A stretch of DNA of 64,000 bases from Rhodospirillales bacterium (GTDB lineage: Bacteria > Pseudomonadota > Alphaproteobacteria > Rhodospirillales > Defluviicoccaceae), in the NCBI GenBank assembly GCA_016793925.1, contig JAEULH010000100.1, forward strand, positions 24,922 through 88,921, read 5' to 3'. Every line of letters begins with the position of its first letter. Position 1 is the first letter of the stretch. This document shows, one piece after another, positions 33,678 through 43,757 of this stretch. The notes beneath the pieces are model-generated. The model was not told the DNA's origin, did no database searches, and saw nothing but the letters and a program-made list of their open reading frames with translations. The translations under genes and the position numbers were made by a program.

Positions 33678-34636
33678 AAACCGCCGTACTCGCGCCTTAA
33701 CGCACCAAAGGCATCAACAAGTTGACCTTGAACGCGATCCAGAAGGCTCTCCTTGCTCAAATAAAAAGCCCCGCGTGCCGCATACCGTATCGAGTCGATT
33801 AGCTGTTGTTCTGTTTTATCCAGATCGAAGGCTGGAATGCTGTCAATTTCTATATTTACCGTGCCAAGTATTTTGCGCAGTGCAAGGATCGCTCGGCCTG
33901 CAGGCGTGGGACTCTTCGCGGGTCTCCCCTGCTTCGGTGCCGGTTTGGGCAGTGGCACAATCTCGAACTGCAGATCAAGCGTAGATGCCCAATCCTCCCA
34001 CTTGAATTTGTTGAAGTTGTCTACAAGAGACACGGGCTTCCATGGTACACGGAAGGCGTCGGCGATGATGGCGGCGTGCATAGACTCGGTCATCACGGCA
34101 TCGCAGCAACTGATAGCCTTTATGATCTCGTGAGACGGTCCGCGAGGAGAAATATAAGACAAGCCTGCGCCGTCGCATATCCTCTCCCAGTCGTAGATTC
34201 GCTCGGCGTCGCTGTGGCAGTGCGGAACGAAGGCGGTGCCACTCTTGCCACGCGTACGGCTCGGGTGGCTGAAGCGCGTCAGGTGCGGAATGATCGTTGC
34301 GGGATCGCCAATCGCCGCGTCTTTCGGCAGGCCCAACAGGTCCGCGGTCTTTTGACCGCGCACAAACGAGACCTTCCATCTGTCGCCGCCGTCCAACGTG
34401 GGCGGCTGACCAAAGCCAGCGCCGCTACCGCATACAAGATACTTCTCGTGGTCGCTCAAAAGGCGCGTGTTCAGGATCGTTCCCACGCCGAGCAAGGTGC
34501 GGGCCGGATCCCATGTGCGCCAACCAGGAAGCAGGTCGTCCCACAGCCACTGATTGAGATCGTCGCCGAAATTTCCGGAAGGAGATCGCCAGTAGTAAAG
34601 CTTCACGGTGCCGATCCCGTCGTGTCGAGCCACCAC
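33674..34636 (-). CDS. Polysaccharide pyruvyl transferase (ExoV-like)
   Basis: A 320-residue protein closely following the ExoV pattern: VKLYYWRSP, NFGDDLNQWLW, LLGVGTILNTRL, FVRGQKTADLLGL, IGDPA, and TESMHAAIIADAFRVPW near residue 185. These enzymes place a pyruvate ketal on a terminal sugar of an exopolysaccharide. A GTG at residue 11 (before KLYYW) is an alternative start. It is the first gene of the minus operon with Stf0 and the three GT2 enzymes, and has noticeably lower GC than the window as a whole. Confidence 0.85.
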   Translation of the reverse strand: MVARHDGIGTVKLYYWRSPSGNFGDDLNQWLWDDLLPGWRTWDPARTLLGVGTILNTRLLSDHEKYLVCGSGAGFGQPPTLDGGDRWKVSFVRGQKTADLLGLPKDAAIGDPATIIPHLTRFSHPSRTRGKSGTAFVPHCHSDAERIYDWERICDGAGLSYISPRGPSHEIIKAISCCDAVMTESMHAAIIADAFRVPWKPVSLVDNFNKFKWEDWASTLDLQFEIVPLPKPAPKQGRPAKSPTPAGRAILALRKILGTVNIEIDSIPAFDLDKTEQQLIDSIRYAARGAFYLSKESLLDRVQGQLVDAFGALRREYGGL

Positions 34637-34819
34637 GGCAACCTGTCTGCGTAGTTCGGTCTTCGCGTTTGCCCAAGACGCTAAATTTGCGCTCCGGCAG
34701 TGCGACCAGACGTGCTATCACCTGTCGCCGTTGATGACGCTACGGATGCTTACCCGCTCATATGCAGTATTGGCAAGGCGCTCGGTGCGAAGCCGTAAAG
34801 TCGCAGGTTCGTGGTCGCG

Positions 34820-34955
34820 TTGAGGGCGACAAGGTGAATGAAATGGCCCGGCGAGGTCGGCTCGTCGCGGCGGCAACGGTCGGCGACGGAGATTGCTGTC
34901 GTCGAGCGGCCGACGAAAAGGCGGATGGCGCGGTTCCGCTCCGAGGTGGTTGCAA
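34820..34955 (+). pseudogene. Relic of a sulfotransferase 3' end
   Basis: Bases 34850-34954 align without gaps to 35693-35797, inside the 3' third of the next gene; by eye about 80 of 105 positions match. Translated, it gives GEV.S.RR..SATEIA.VER.T.R.MA, like the C-terminus of the intact enzyme. Upstream (about 34820-34849) the match continues as V.DK....RRG but in another frame, so one frameshift separates the parts. Nothing of the catalytic half remains. It looks like what is left of a second tandem sulfotransferase or of a recombination event. Confidence 0.7.
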
Positions 34956-34963
34956 TCCTGAAT

Positions 34964-35902
34964 ATGCCTGATGCACCCGAAACAGCGCTCGACGACAAGA
35001 AGCTCGTCTTCATCGTCGGGTCGCCGCGCGGAGGGACGACCTGGCTGCAAGGGCTCCTGAGTCAAGCGCCGTTTGTCTCGACTACGACCGAGACCCACAT
35101 ATTCAGCGGTTATCTCAGATCCGCATCTGAAAACTGGAGCAGATTGAAAGAAAGACCAATCGGGTTGTCTTCTGTATTTTCGGATGACGAGTTTTTTGCA
35201 TGGTACGGCGATTTGCCGAGATTTTGGTTAAGGAAACTGGGGGAGCAGACACCGGACGCGCGGGTCTTCCTCGAAAAAACGCCAAGACACAGCGCCTTCG
35301 GGGCTCAAATCCTGCGCGTTTTTCCGAAGAGCTATTTTATCCACATCATTCGGGATCCGCGTTCCGTCGCCGCGTCGCTTCGCGCGGCCTCGCAATCATG
35401 GGCAAAAGCCTGGGCGCCCGGAGCGATGATCGACGCCAGTATGATGTGGGAAAATCATGTCGTTCAGGCTCGGAGCATAGCCTCGCTCACGGACCGCTAC
35501 AGCGAGATCAACTACGAACGCCTGCATGCGGACGGGGCGACCGAGACAATGGGCCTGTTTGAATGGCTGGGCGAGCCGATCGGACGCGCCGAGGCCGAGA
35601 CGTACGTGGCCGCCGCGGCGTTCGACAAGATGCGCCCGAAGGCGACAGCGCTGCGAAAGAGGAGAAGGGTCGACAAGCAGTTCTACCGCCGCGGCGAGGT
35701 GGATTCGTGGCGGCGGGAGCTGTCGGCGACGGAGATCGCCATCGTCGAGCGGCTGACGAGGAAGCAGATGGCGCAGCTCGGCTACGAGCCGATTGCGGCG
35801 CGCCCGGCCCGGATCGCGGCCGCGGCCCGCCTCGGCGCCTACGGCGCCGCCGACAAGCTGGCCAAGGCCGTGCGCGCCGGCGCCGACTGGATCAAGCCGT
35901 GA
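34964..35902 (+). CDS. PAPS-dependent sulfotransferase family protein
   Basis: A 312-residue sulfotransferase. The PAPS loop is GSPRGGTTWL (19-28), with FLEKTPRH and the 3'-phosphate segment IRDPRSVAASLRA. The ATG at 34964 is chosen because the longer frame (from 34838) reads through a decayed copy of this gene's own C-terminus. The first two-thirds are lower in GC than the last third (from about 35530), as if assembled from two sources. The stop overlaps the GTG of the ELM1-like gene (GTGA). It probably sulfates a surface glycan. Confidence 0.85.
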   Translation: MPDAPETALDDKKLVFIVGSPRGGTTWLQGLLSQAPFVSTTTETHIFSGYLRSASENWSRLKERPIGLSSVFSDDEFFAWYGDLPRFWLRKLGEQTPDARVFLEKTPRHSAFGAQILRVFPKSYFIHIIRDPRSVAASLRAASQSWAKAWAPGAMIDASMMWENHVVQARSIASLTDRYSEINYERLHADGATETMGLFEWLGEPIGRAEAETYVAAAAFDKMRPKATALRKRRRVDKQFYRRGEVDSWRRELSATEIAIVERLTRKQMAQLGYEPIAARPARIAAAARLGAYGAADKLAKAVRAGADWIKP

Positions 35903-37029
35903 GCGGCGAGCCCGGCCCGGTCGCGCCGCGGGTCTGGCTGGTCCTCGGCGACAAGCTCGGCGATAACGCGCAGGTCGAAATCATCGCCGCGGCACTGGGC
36001 TGGCCGTGCGAGCGGCGTGCCTTGCGCTTCCGGCCCGAGTACGTCCTCGGCAAGCCGCGCTTCGCCCCCTCGCTCTATCACCTCGACGCGGCCGCTTCGG
36101 ACCCGCTGGAGCCGCCCTGGCCGGACCTGATCCTCACCATCGGTCGCCGACCGGCGATGGCGGCCGCCTGGATCCGCGCCCAGTCGGGCGGGCGGACGAA
36201 AATCGCGCTGATCGGCCGGCCCAAGCGCGACATCGACGATATCGCGCTGGTCATCGCGACGCCGCAGTACCGGCTGCCGGCGCGCGCCAACGTCGTACAC
36301 CTGGACCTGCCGCTGATGCGCGCCGACGAAGGCCGCATCGCAGCCGAGGTCGAGGCCTGGCGCGGCCGCCTCGCCGATCTGCCGCGGCCGCTGACCGCGG
36401 TGCTCGTCGGCGGCCCGACCAAACCCTACGTATTCGATGCGACGGTCGCCCAAAGCCTGCTCGATCTCGCCGCGCGCTCGGCCGGGGCGGGCGAAGCGAG
36501 CGGTGGCGGGAGCGGGGACGGCGGCGGCACGCTGTACCTCACCACCAGCCGCCGGACGCCGGCGGACGTGGTCGCGGCGCTGAAGGCGCATCTGCCGGCG
36601 TCGGCGCGGATGTTCGCCTGGAGTGCGGGGGCGAGCGACAACCCCTACCTGGCGCTGCTCGGCCTCGCCGACCGCTTCGTCGTCACCGGCGACAGCATCT
36701 CGATGATGGTCGAGGTCGCGCGGCTCGGCCGGCCGCTGGCGATCTTCCCCTTGCCGGTGCGCAAGGATCCGGGGACTCTGCTCCGCCAGGCCGTGGCCCG
36801 GCGGCTGCATCCGGAAAGCGGTGCGGACGCCGGCGTCGGCGCCCGGGTGGGGCAGTGGCTCTACGACCGCGGGCTGGTCGGCTTCTCGCGCGACCTGACC
36901 GCGCTGCACGATCGGCTGATCGAGCGCGGGCTGGCTGTCCGGCTCGGCGAGCCGTTTCCGGCGACGGCGACGAAGCCGCCCGACGACCTGCCGCGGGTCG
37001 TGGCGCGGATCCGCGGCCTTTTTCCGTAA
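35899..37029 (+). CDS. ELM1/DUF1022-family protein (paralogue B)
   Basis: A 376-residue ELM1-family protein. The GTG at 35899 overlaps the sulfotransferase TGA; a longer upstream frame is only the mirror of that gene. Family blocks: VLGDKLGDNAQ, PWPDLILTIGRR, ATPQYRLP, LADLPRPLTAVLVGG, GASDNPYLALLGLAD and VTGDSISMM. It aligns along its length with the protein at 9559 but is clearly diverged. A GT-B-type glycosyltransferase role is suggested by fold and glycan context. A tRNA follows 12 bases after the stop, on the other strand. Confidence 0.82.
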   Translation: MSGEPGPVAPRVWLVLGDKLGDNAQVEIIAAALGWPCERRALRFRPEYVLGKPRFAPSLYHLDAAASDPLEPPWPDLILTIGRRPAMAAAWIRAQSGGRTKIALIGRPKRDIDDIALVIATPQYRLPARANVVHLDLPLMRADEGRIAAEVEAWRGRLADLPRPLTAVLVGGPTKPYVFDATVAQSLLDLAARSAGAGEASGGGSGDGGGTLYLTTSRRTPADVVAALKAHLPASARMFAWSAGASDNPYLALLGLADRFVVTGDSISMMVEVARLGRPLAIFPLPVRKDPGTLLRQAVARRLHPESGADAGVGARVGQWLYDRGLVGFSRDLTALHDRLIERGLAVRLGEPFPATATKPPDDLPRVVARIRGLFP

Positions 37030-37041
37030 GCGAACGCGGGG

Positions 37042-37118
37042 TGGTGGGCCCGGCAGGACTCGAACCTGCAACCAGACCGTTATGAGCGGCCGGCTCTAAC
37101 CAGTTGAGCTACGGGCCC
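37042..37118 (-). tRNA. tRNA with CAU anticodon (probably tRNA-Ile2, possibly tRNA-Met)
   Basis: A complete 77-base cloverleaf with encoded CCA. Acceptor GGGCCCG pairs with CGGGCCC; the D-arm is GCTC..GAGC; the anticodon stem GGCCG/CGGTC encloses the loop CTCATAA (anticodon CAT); the T-arm is GCAGG TTCGAGT CCTGC. The GGGCCCG acceptor stem favours the lysidine-modified isoleucine tRNA over elongator Met, but sequence by eye cannot settle it. Confidence 0.9.
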
Positions 37119-37142
37119 GGCGCAGGCGGGCGTGTGTTTCAT

Positions 37143-37228
37143 CGTCGCGAGCCCTGCAAGGGCGCGGCGATCCGGATCCGGCAAGAGATCCTGGCTTGCT
37201 TCGTCGGCTCCGCCTCCTTGCAACGACG
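37143..37228. repeat. Palindromic dispersed intergenic element
   Basis: Between rpoD and the tRNA. The left half begins CGTCGCGAG and runs to GCGATCCGG. The right half, TGGCTTGCTTCGTCGG to TTGCAACGACG, is the reverse-complement style end of the same GTCATTGCGAG...GAAGCAATCC element found at 29713. The outer ends CGTCG/CGACG pair, so RNA from either strand could fold. It may also serve rpoD as a terminator. Confidence 0.6.
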
Positions 37229-37255
37229 CTTGGCGATAGTCTGAAGGAGGATGGC

Positions 37256-39412
<2,157 letters not shown>

Positions 39413-39839
39413 CTATCCCCCGCCGCTAACGTTCACTCGCACAACAGGAACAACCGCACCGCACGGACTGTTGCGCGGCACCCACACCATTGATCGTTCG
39501 ACGACAGCCAACCCTTTGTCGGAAGCCCGATATCCAGCCCTCTGTGTCGGCCGACACCGCCGGCCCGCTTTCACTGCACTGCCAGCCCCCATCGCGAGCG
39601 ACATTCGATCGCCCGGCGGGGACCACCTATGCTGTTACAACACAATGGTCTCAGATCCCGAAACCATGACGGACGCCCACGCACGACCGCTTCAACGCGA
39701 GACAATGCCGATCTATCGCGGACCGAAGAGTTGCCCAACTTCAGGTAGCGTCGAGCGCTTTCTCCGTCAAGGTCAAGACGGCGATGCGTTTCGCAGCCGT
39801 CCGAGCCGAAGACACCCGCAAGCCACACTGCCGGTTCGA
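39413..39839. other. rpoD-dnaG intergenic region
   Basis: 427 bases without a credible gene. It probably contains a separate rpoD promoter and leader, but I cannot point to definite boxes. Frames crossing it on the plus strand are accidental. Confidence 0.6.
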
Positions 39840-41657
39840 TCACGCCTCGTCGTCTCCCTCTTCGAGTGCGGCCCGCTTCAAAAGCTGGCGGCGACGCATG
39901 GCCTCGTCGGACTCGGCTGCCGCGCCTGCGCCGTCGTCATCGCCGCCCCGCTCGGCGGCCGCGCGAAGGACGGCGAGGTTTTCTCGCCAGAGCGCCTCCA
40001 GATCTTCGCTCGACGCCTCGCGGCAGAGGGCGCGATGGTGGGCGAGCAGAGGATCGGCGAGGACCTCGGTCACCTGATCGCCATGGCCGCGGCTGCGCAA
40101 GGCGGCTGCCAGTTCGGTATGGGAGAGATCCGCATCGCTCGCCAGGACGTCGACGAGGGCCTGACGCAGCCGCTCCGATCCCGCCTCGGAAAACGTCAAC
40201 GAGCCCAATGCTTCTTCCGCCTGCGCATAGAACGGCGGGTTGTTGAGCAGGCAGGCGAGCAATGTCCGCTCCGCCACCGCAAGCGCGGACGGCGGCCGCA
40301 CCCGTGGCCCGCCGCTGGCCACCGGCGGCGGCTCCTCCCAACGTCCCCGCCATGGCGGCGAAAAACCGCGAGCCTGGCGCACGGGTCGTCGCTCGCGCTG
40401 CCACAACCGGTTGCGGAAGTCGCGCAGGAAGTGGGCGCGGACGTCCGGGTCGCCGACACGTTCCAGGCGGCGGCGAAGACGCGCCTCGACGGCGGCGCGG
40501 TCCTCCGGCGAGAACGTCGTCACCCCGCCGGTTTCCATCCACAGAACGACGTCCGACAAGGCCACCGCTTCGGTAAAGGCTCGGTCGAGGAACTGCCGAG
40601 GGTAGCGCCGTGCGACGCCGTCGGGATCGTCGCCCGTGTCGGTTGCGAGAAAGGCGAAGCGAAGTCCGATCCCGGCGCGCAGGAGCGGCAACGCGCGTTC
40701 GGCGGCCCGCATTGCCGCCCGGCGGCCGGCGCGGTCCGGATCGAAACACAGGATCGGTTCGGGAACGAGCCGCCAGAGCAGACGCAACTGGTCCTCGGTC
40801 AGGGCCGTGCCCAGAGGCGCCACGGCATGATCGATACCGGTCCTGGCCAACCCGATGACATCCATGTAGCCCTCGACGACGATGATCGTGCGCCGCCGCC
40901 GCGCCGCCTCGCCGGCGAGGGCAAGGCCGTAGAGGAGCCGGCCCTTGTGGAAAACCTCGGTCTCGGCGGTGTTGAGGTATTTTGGCTGGGCGTCGCCGAG
41001 GCTCCGCCCGCCGAAGCCGAGAATCCGGCCCTGCGCATCGGCAATGGGAAACATCACCCGGTTGCGGAAGCGGGGGTACGGCGGCCGGCCGCTGTCGTCG
41101 CCGCGAACCAGCAGCCCCGCCGCCACCATGATCTCGTCGGAGAAGCCGTCGCGCCGCAAGGCCGCCCGCAGTCCCCCTCCGTCCGCGGCATAGCCCAGGC
41201 GGAAGCGGCCGATCAGCTCGCGGCCGAGATCGCGCGAGCGGACGTAGGCGAGCGCGTCCCGGCCGTCCGTGGCCCTGAGCGCCGCTTCGAAACATTGCGT
41301 CGCCGCCTCGTTGACGGCGTACAACCGCGCGCGTTGATCGTCCTCCGGTCGGCGGACCTTGTCTTCATCGGGTACGGAGAGACCGGCGAGCGCGGCGAGC
41401 GAGGCGACGGCGTCGCGAAACTCGAGCCGGTCCGCCTGCATGACGAAATCGATGGCCGAGCCGTGGGCACCGCAGCCGAAGCAATGATAGAAGCCCTTCT
41501 GTTCGTTGACCGTGAACGAGGGGGTCTTTTCCTGGTGGAACGGGCACAGGCCGAGATGTTCGCGGCCTTTGCGGGTCAGGGCGACCCGTCTTGCGACGAT
41601 CGAAACGAGATCGACCCTGGCTTTCAGTTCCTCGAGGAACTCCGCAGGGATGGCCAT
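39840..41657 (-). CDS. dnaG: DNA primase
   Basis: A 605-residue primase that makes RNA primers at the replication fork. The N-terminal zinc finger is CPFHQEKTPSF...CFGCG (about 38-65), followed by the DnaG core and the TOPRIM domain (VVEGYMDVIG near 260, then the acidic FDPDRAG). The C-terminal helicase-binding part (from about 430) is Arg/Pro-rich at its start. It follows yqeY by 57 bases. Confidence 0.97.
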   Translation of the reverse strand: MAIPAEFLEELKARVDLVSIVARRVALTRKGREHLGLCPFHQEKTPSFTVNEQKGFYHCFGCGAHGSAIDFVMQADRLEFRDAVASLAALAGLSVPDEDKVRRPEDDQRARLYAVNEAATQCFEAALRATDGRDALAYVRSRDLGRELIGRFRLGYAADGGGLRAALRRDGFSDEIMVAAGLLVRGDDSGRPPYPRFRNRVMFPIADAQGRILGFGGRSLGDAQPKYLNTAETEVFHKGRLLYGLALAGEAARRRRTIIVVEGYMDVIGLARTGIDHAVAPLGTALTEDQLRLLWRLVPEPILCFDPDRAGRRAAMRAAERALPLLRAGIGLRFAFLATDTGDDPDGVARRYPRQFLDRAFTEAVALSDVVLWMETGGVTTFSPEDRAAVEARLRRRLERVGDPDVRAHFLRDFRNRLWQRERRPVRQARGFSPPWRGRWEEPPPVASGGPRVRPPSALAVAERTLLACLLNNPPFYAQAEEALGSLTFSEAGSERLRQALVDVLASDADLSHTELAAALRSRGHGDQVTEVLADPLLAHHRALCREASSEDLEALWRENLAVLRAAAERGGDDDGAGAAAESDEAMRRRQLLKRAALEEGDDEA

Positions 41658-41714
41658 GCCGAAAAGCGGCGGCCGGTCAGGTGCGCGGGTGGCGACGGCG
41701 CCGGATCGCGCGGA

Positions 41715-42167
41715 TCATGTCAGTTGGCCTTTGACCCTGGTTCCCGCTCTGGAAAAGTCCATCCGCCCCTGGTAGCGCTCCCTCAGGACCGCCATGACGC
41801 GGCCCATGTCCTTGAGGTTCTTGGCCTCGATCTCGGCGATCACGGCGACGACTGCATCCTCGACCTCCGCCTCGCTCATTTGCGGCGGCATGAACTGCTC
41901 GATCACGGTGATCTCTTCGGCTTCCTGCTGGGCCAGGTCGGGCCGATTGCCGCTCTCGTAGTGGCGAATGCTCTCGTGCCGCTGCTTGACCATGGAATGG
42001 AGCAGGGCGACGATCTGTTCGTCGCTCAGCCCGGCCAGGTTGCCCTTGCTGCGCTCGGCGATGTCGCGATCGCGAAGCGCCGCAAGGATCAGCCGTAGCG
42101 TCGACGTGGCCCGCTGATCGCGGGCCAAGGTCGCCCCTTTCAGCGCCTCTTCTAGGCGGCCGCGCAC
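41715..42167 (-). CDS. yqeY: GatB/YqeY domain protein
   Basis: A 150-residue helical protein of the YqeY family, similar to the tRNA-binding tail of GatB: LRLILAALRDRDIA near residue 25, LLHSMVKQRHESI, and MGRVMAVLRERYQGRMDF at the end. It commonly precedes dnaG in alphaproteobacteria; its molecular role is not established. The GTG start at 42167 is fixed by a perfect AAGGAGG six bases upstream, which is itself part of a duplicated 22-base leader element. Confidence 0.93.
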   Translation of the reverse strand: MRGRLEEALKGATLARDQRATSTLRLILAALRDRDIAERSKGNLAGLSDEQIVALLHSMVKQRHESIRHYESGNRPDLAQQEAEEITVIEQFMPPQMSEAEVEDAVVAVIAEIEAKNLKDMGRVMAVLRERYQGRMDFSRAGTRVKGQLT

Positions 42168-42170
42168 GTT

Positions 42171-42214
42171 GATCCTCCTTACAGAAATCGACGTTCCTCC
42201 TTACAGAATTCGAC
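42171..42214 (-). repeat. Tandem 22-bp repeat duplicating the yqeY ribosome site
   Basis: Two adjacent 22-base copies (42171-42192 and 42193-42214) differ at only two positions. Each carries AAGGAGG and CTGTAAGG on the minus strand. The proximal copy is the working ribosome site for the GTG at 42167; the distal one is too far to serve that start. Confidence 0.75.
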
Positions 42215-42441
42215 CGGAGTCTATACGACGGCGAAGGCGCGACTACCAGATAGTTGCAAGACGATGAACGCGCCGGCGGCCAGGCCGGTGGCCTGCCGGC
42301 CGCCCCGGCGGGGTTGACGGCCATCGCGAATGCGCTTATGTCCGGCCGAGTCCTGGATGATCCAACCTCTTTGGCGCGCGGCCTTGCTCTCATCCGATCC
42401 GCCCTGTGCGACAGCGCTATCGCTGGAAGGTTTCGGCCGCC

Positions 42442-43650
42442 ATGGTTGATCTTACGCCCGACCTCGAAGCGGTCGCCCGGCGCGATCTCGGCCAGGTGCG
42501 CCCGCCCGCCGGCTGCAACGCCGCGCTGGTTCTTGAAGACGGCGCCACGTTCTGGGGACAGGGCATCGGCGCAACCGGCGTCGCGATCGGCGAGATCTGC
42601 TTCAACACCTCGATTACCGGCTACCAGGAGATCATGACCGATCCGTCCTACGCCGGGCAGATCGTCACCTTCACGTTTCCGCACATCGGCAATGTCGGGG
42701 TCAACCGCGAGGACATCGAAAGCGTGGCGCCGGCTGCGCGCGGCTGCATCCTGCGCGCGCCGATTACGGAACCCGCGAACTGGCGCGCGGCCGGGCATTT
42801 CGCCGCCTGGCTGACGTCCAACGATCGCGTCGGCATCACCGGCGTCGATACCCGGCGGCTGACGCGGCGGATCCGCGACGGCGGCGCGCCGAAAGGGGTG
42901 CTGATCCACGCGCCCGGAGAGGCGTTGATCGACGTAACGGCGCTGCGTTTCATGGCCGATCGCTGGCCCGGGCTCGAAGGCATGGATCTGGCGCAGGAGG
43001 TCATGTGCCAGCAGACCTACGCCTGGGACGAGACGACCTGGGCGTTGGAGCAAGGCTACGGCCGGCAGTGCGCGCCCCGCTACCACGTCGTCGCGGTCGA
43101 CTACGGAGCCAAGCGCAACATTCTGCGCTGCCTGGCCGCCTCCGGTTGCCGGGTCACCGTCGTACCGGGAACCGCCGATCTCGACGATATCGTCCGCCAT
43201 CAGCCGGACGGGGTCTTCCTGTCGAACGGCCCCGGCGATCCGGCGGCGACCGGCGCCTATGCCGTCCCGGTGATCCGAGGTCTGCTCGAGCGCGGCACGC
43301 CGATCTTCGGCATCTGCCTCGGCCATCAGCTCCTCGCCCTCGCCCTGGGTGCGAAGACGTACAAGCTTCGCCTCGGCCATCGCGGCGCCAACCAGCCGGT
43401 CAAAAACCTCGAGACCGGTCGGGTAGAGATCACCAGCCAGAACCACGGCTTCGCGGTCGACCGCAAGACCCTCCCGGCGCATGTGATCGAGACCCACATC
43501 TCCCTATTCGACGGTACCAACGAAGGGTTCCGGGTTGACGGTCTGCCCGCGTTCGCCGTGCAATACCATCCCGAGGCGTCGCCGGGTCCCCAGGACAGCC
43601 ATTACCTCTTCGATCAGTTTGTCCGCGTGATGACGTCCCAGCGCCGCTAG
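42442..43650 (+). CDS. carA: Carbamoyl-phosphate synthase small subunit
   Basis: A 402-residue glutamine amidotransferase subunit. The N-terminal domain has FNTSITGYQEIMTDPSY. The C-terminal class-I domain has the nucleophile Cys in GICLGHQLLALALG, and the His-Glu pair in YHPEASPGP. It supplies ammonia from glutamine to CarB for arginine and pyrimidine synthesis. The ATG at 42442 (MVDLTP) was chosen with GGAAGG upstream; an earlier ATG at 42406 is less likely. It is divergent from yqeY. Confidence 0.97.
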   Translation: MVDLTPDLEAVARRDLGQVRPPAGCNAALVLEDGATFWGQGIGATGVAIGEICFNTSITGYQEIMTDPSYAGQIVTFTFPHIGNVGVNREDIESVAPAARGCILRAPITEPANWRAAGHFAAWLTSNDRVGITGVDTRRLTRRIRDGGAPKGVLIHAPGEALIDVTALRFMADRWPGLEGMDLAQEVMCQQTYAWDETTWALEQGYGRQCAPRYHVVAVDYGAKRNILRCLAASGCRVTVVPGTADLDDIVRHQPDGVFLSNGPGDPAATGAYAVPVIRGLLERGTPIFGICLGHQLLALALGAKTYKLRLGHRGANQPVKNLETGRVEITSQNHGFAVDRKTLPAHVIETHISLFDGTNEGFRVDGLPAFAVQYHPEASPGPQDSHYLFDQFVRVMTSQRR

Positions 43651-43757
43651 CTCGCCGGCGCCAGCACCGCCTTGGCGCCGCGCCCTGCGGACCGTGCGGC
43701 GAAGGGCGGCGCGCGGACCCGATTGAACAGGTCCATTGAACAGGTCTGGCCATTTCC

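Noticed and set aside
34838..34963. N-terminal extension of the sulfotransferase in its longest frame
   Set aside because: These codons translate to a copy of the enzyme's own C-terminus, so they are a relic and not a real N-terminus.
29645..37118. Possible integrated mobile island ending at the tRNA
   Set aside because: No integrase, transposase or duplicated tRNA 3' end could be found within the window.
39413..39839. Heat-shock-type promoter before rpoD
   Set aside because: CTTGA-like boxes occur, but none has a matching second box at the right distance.
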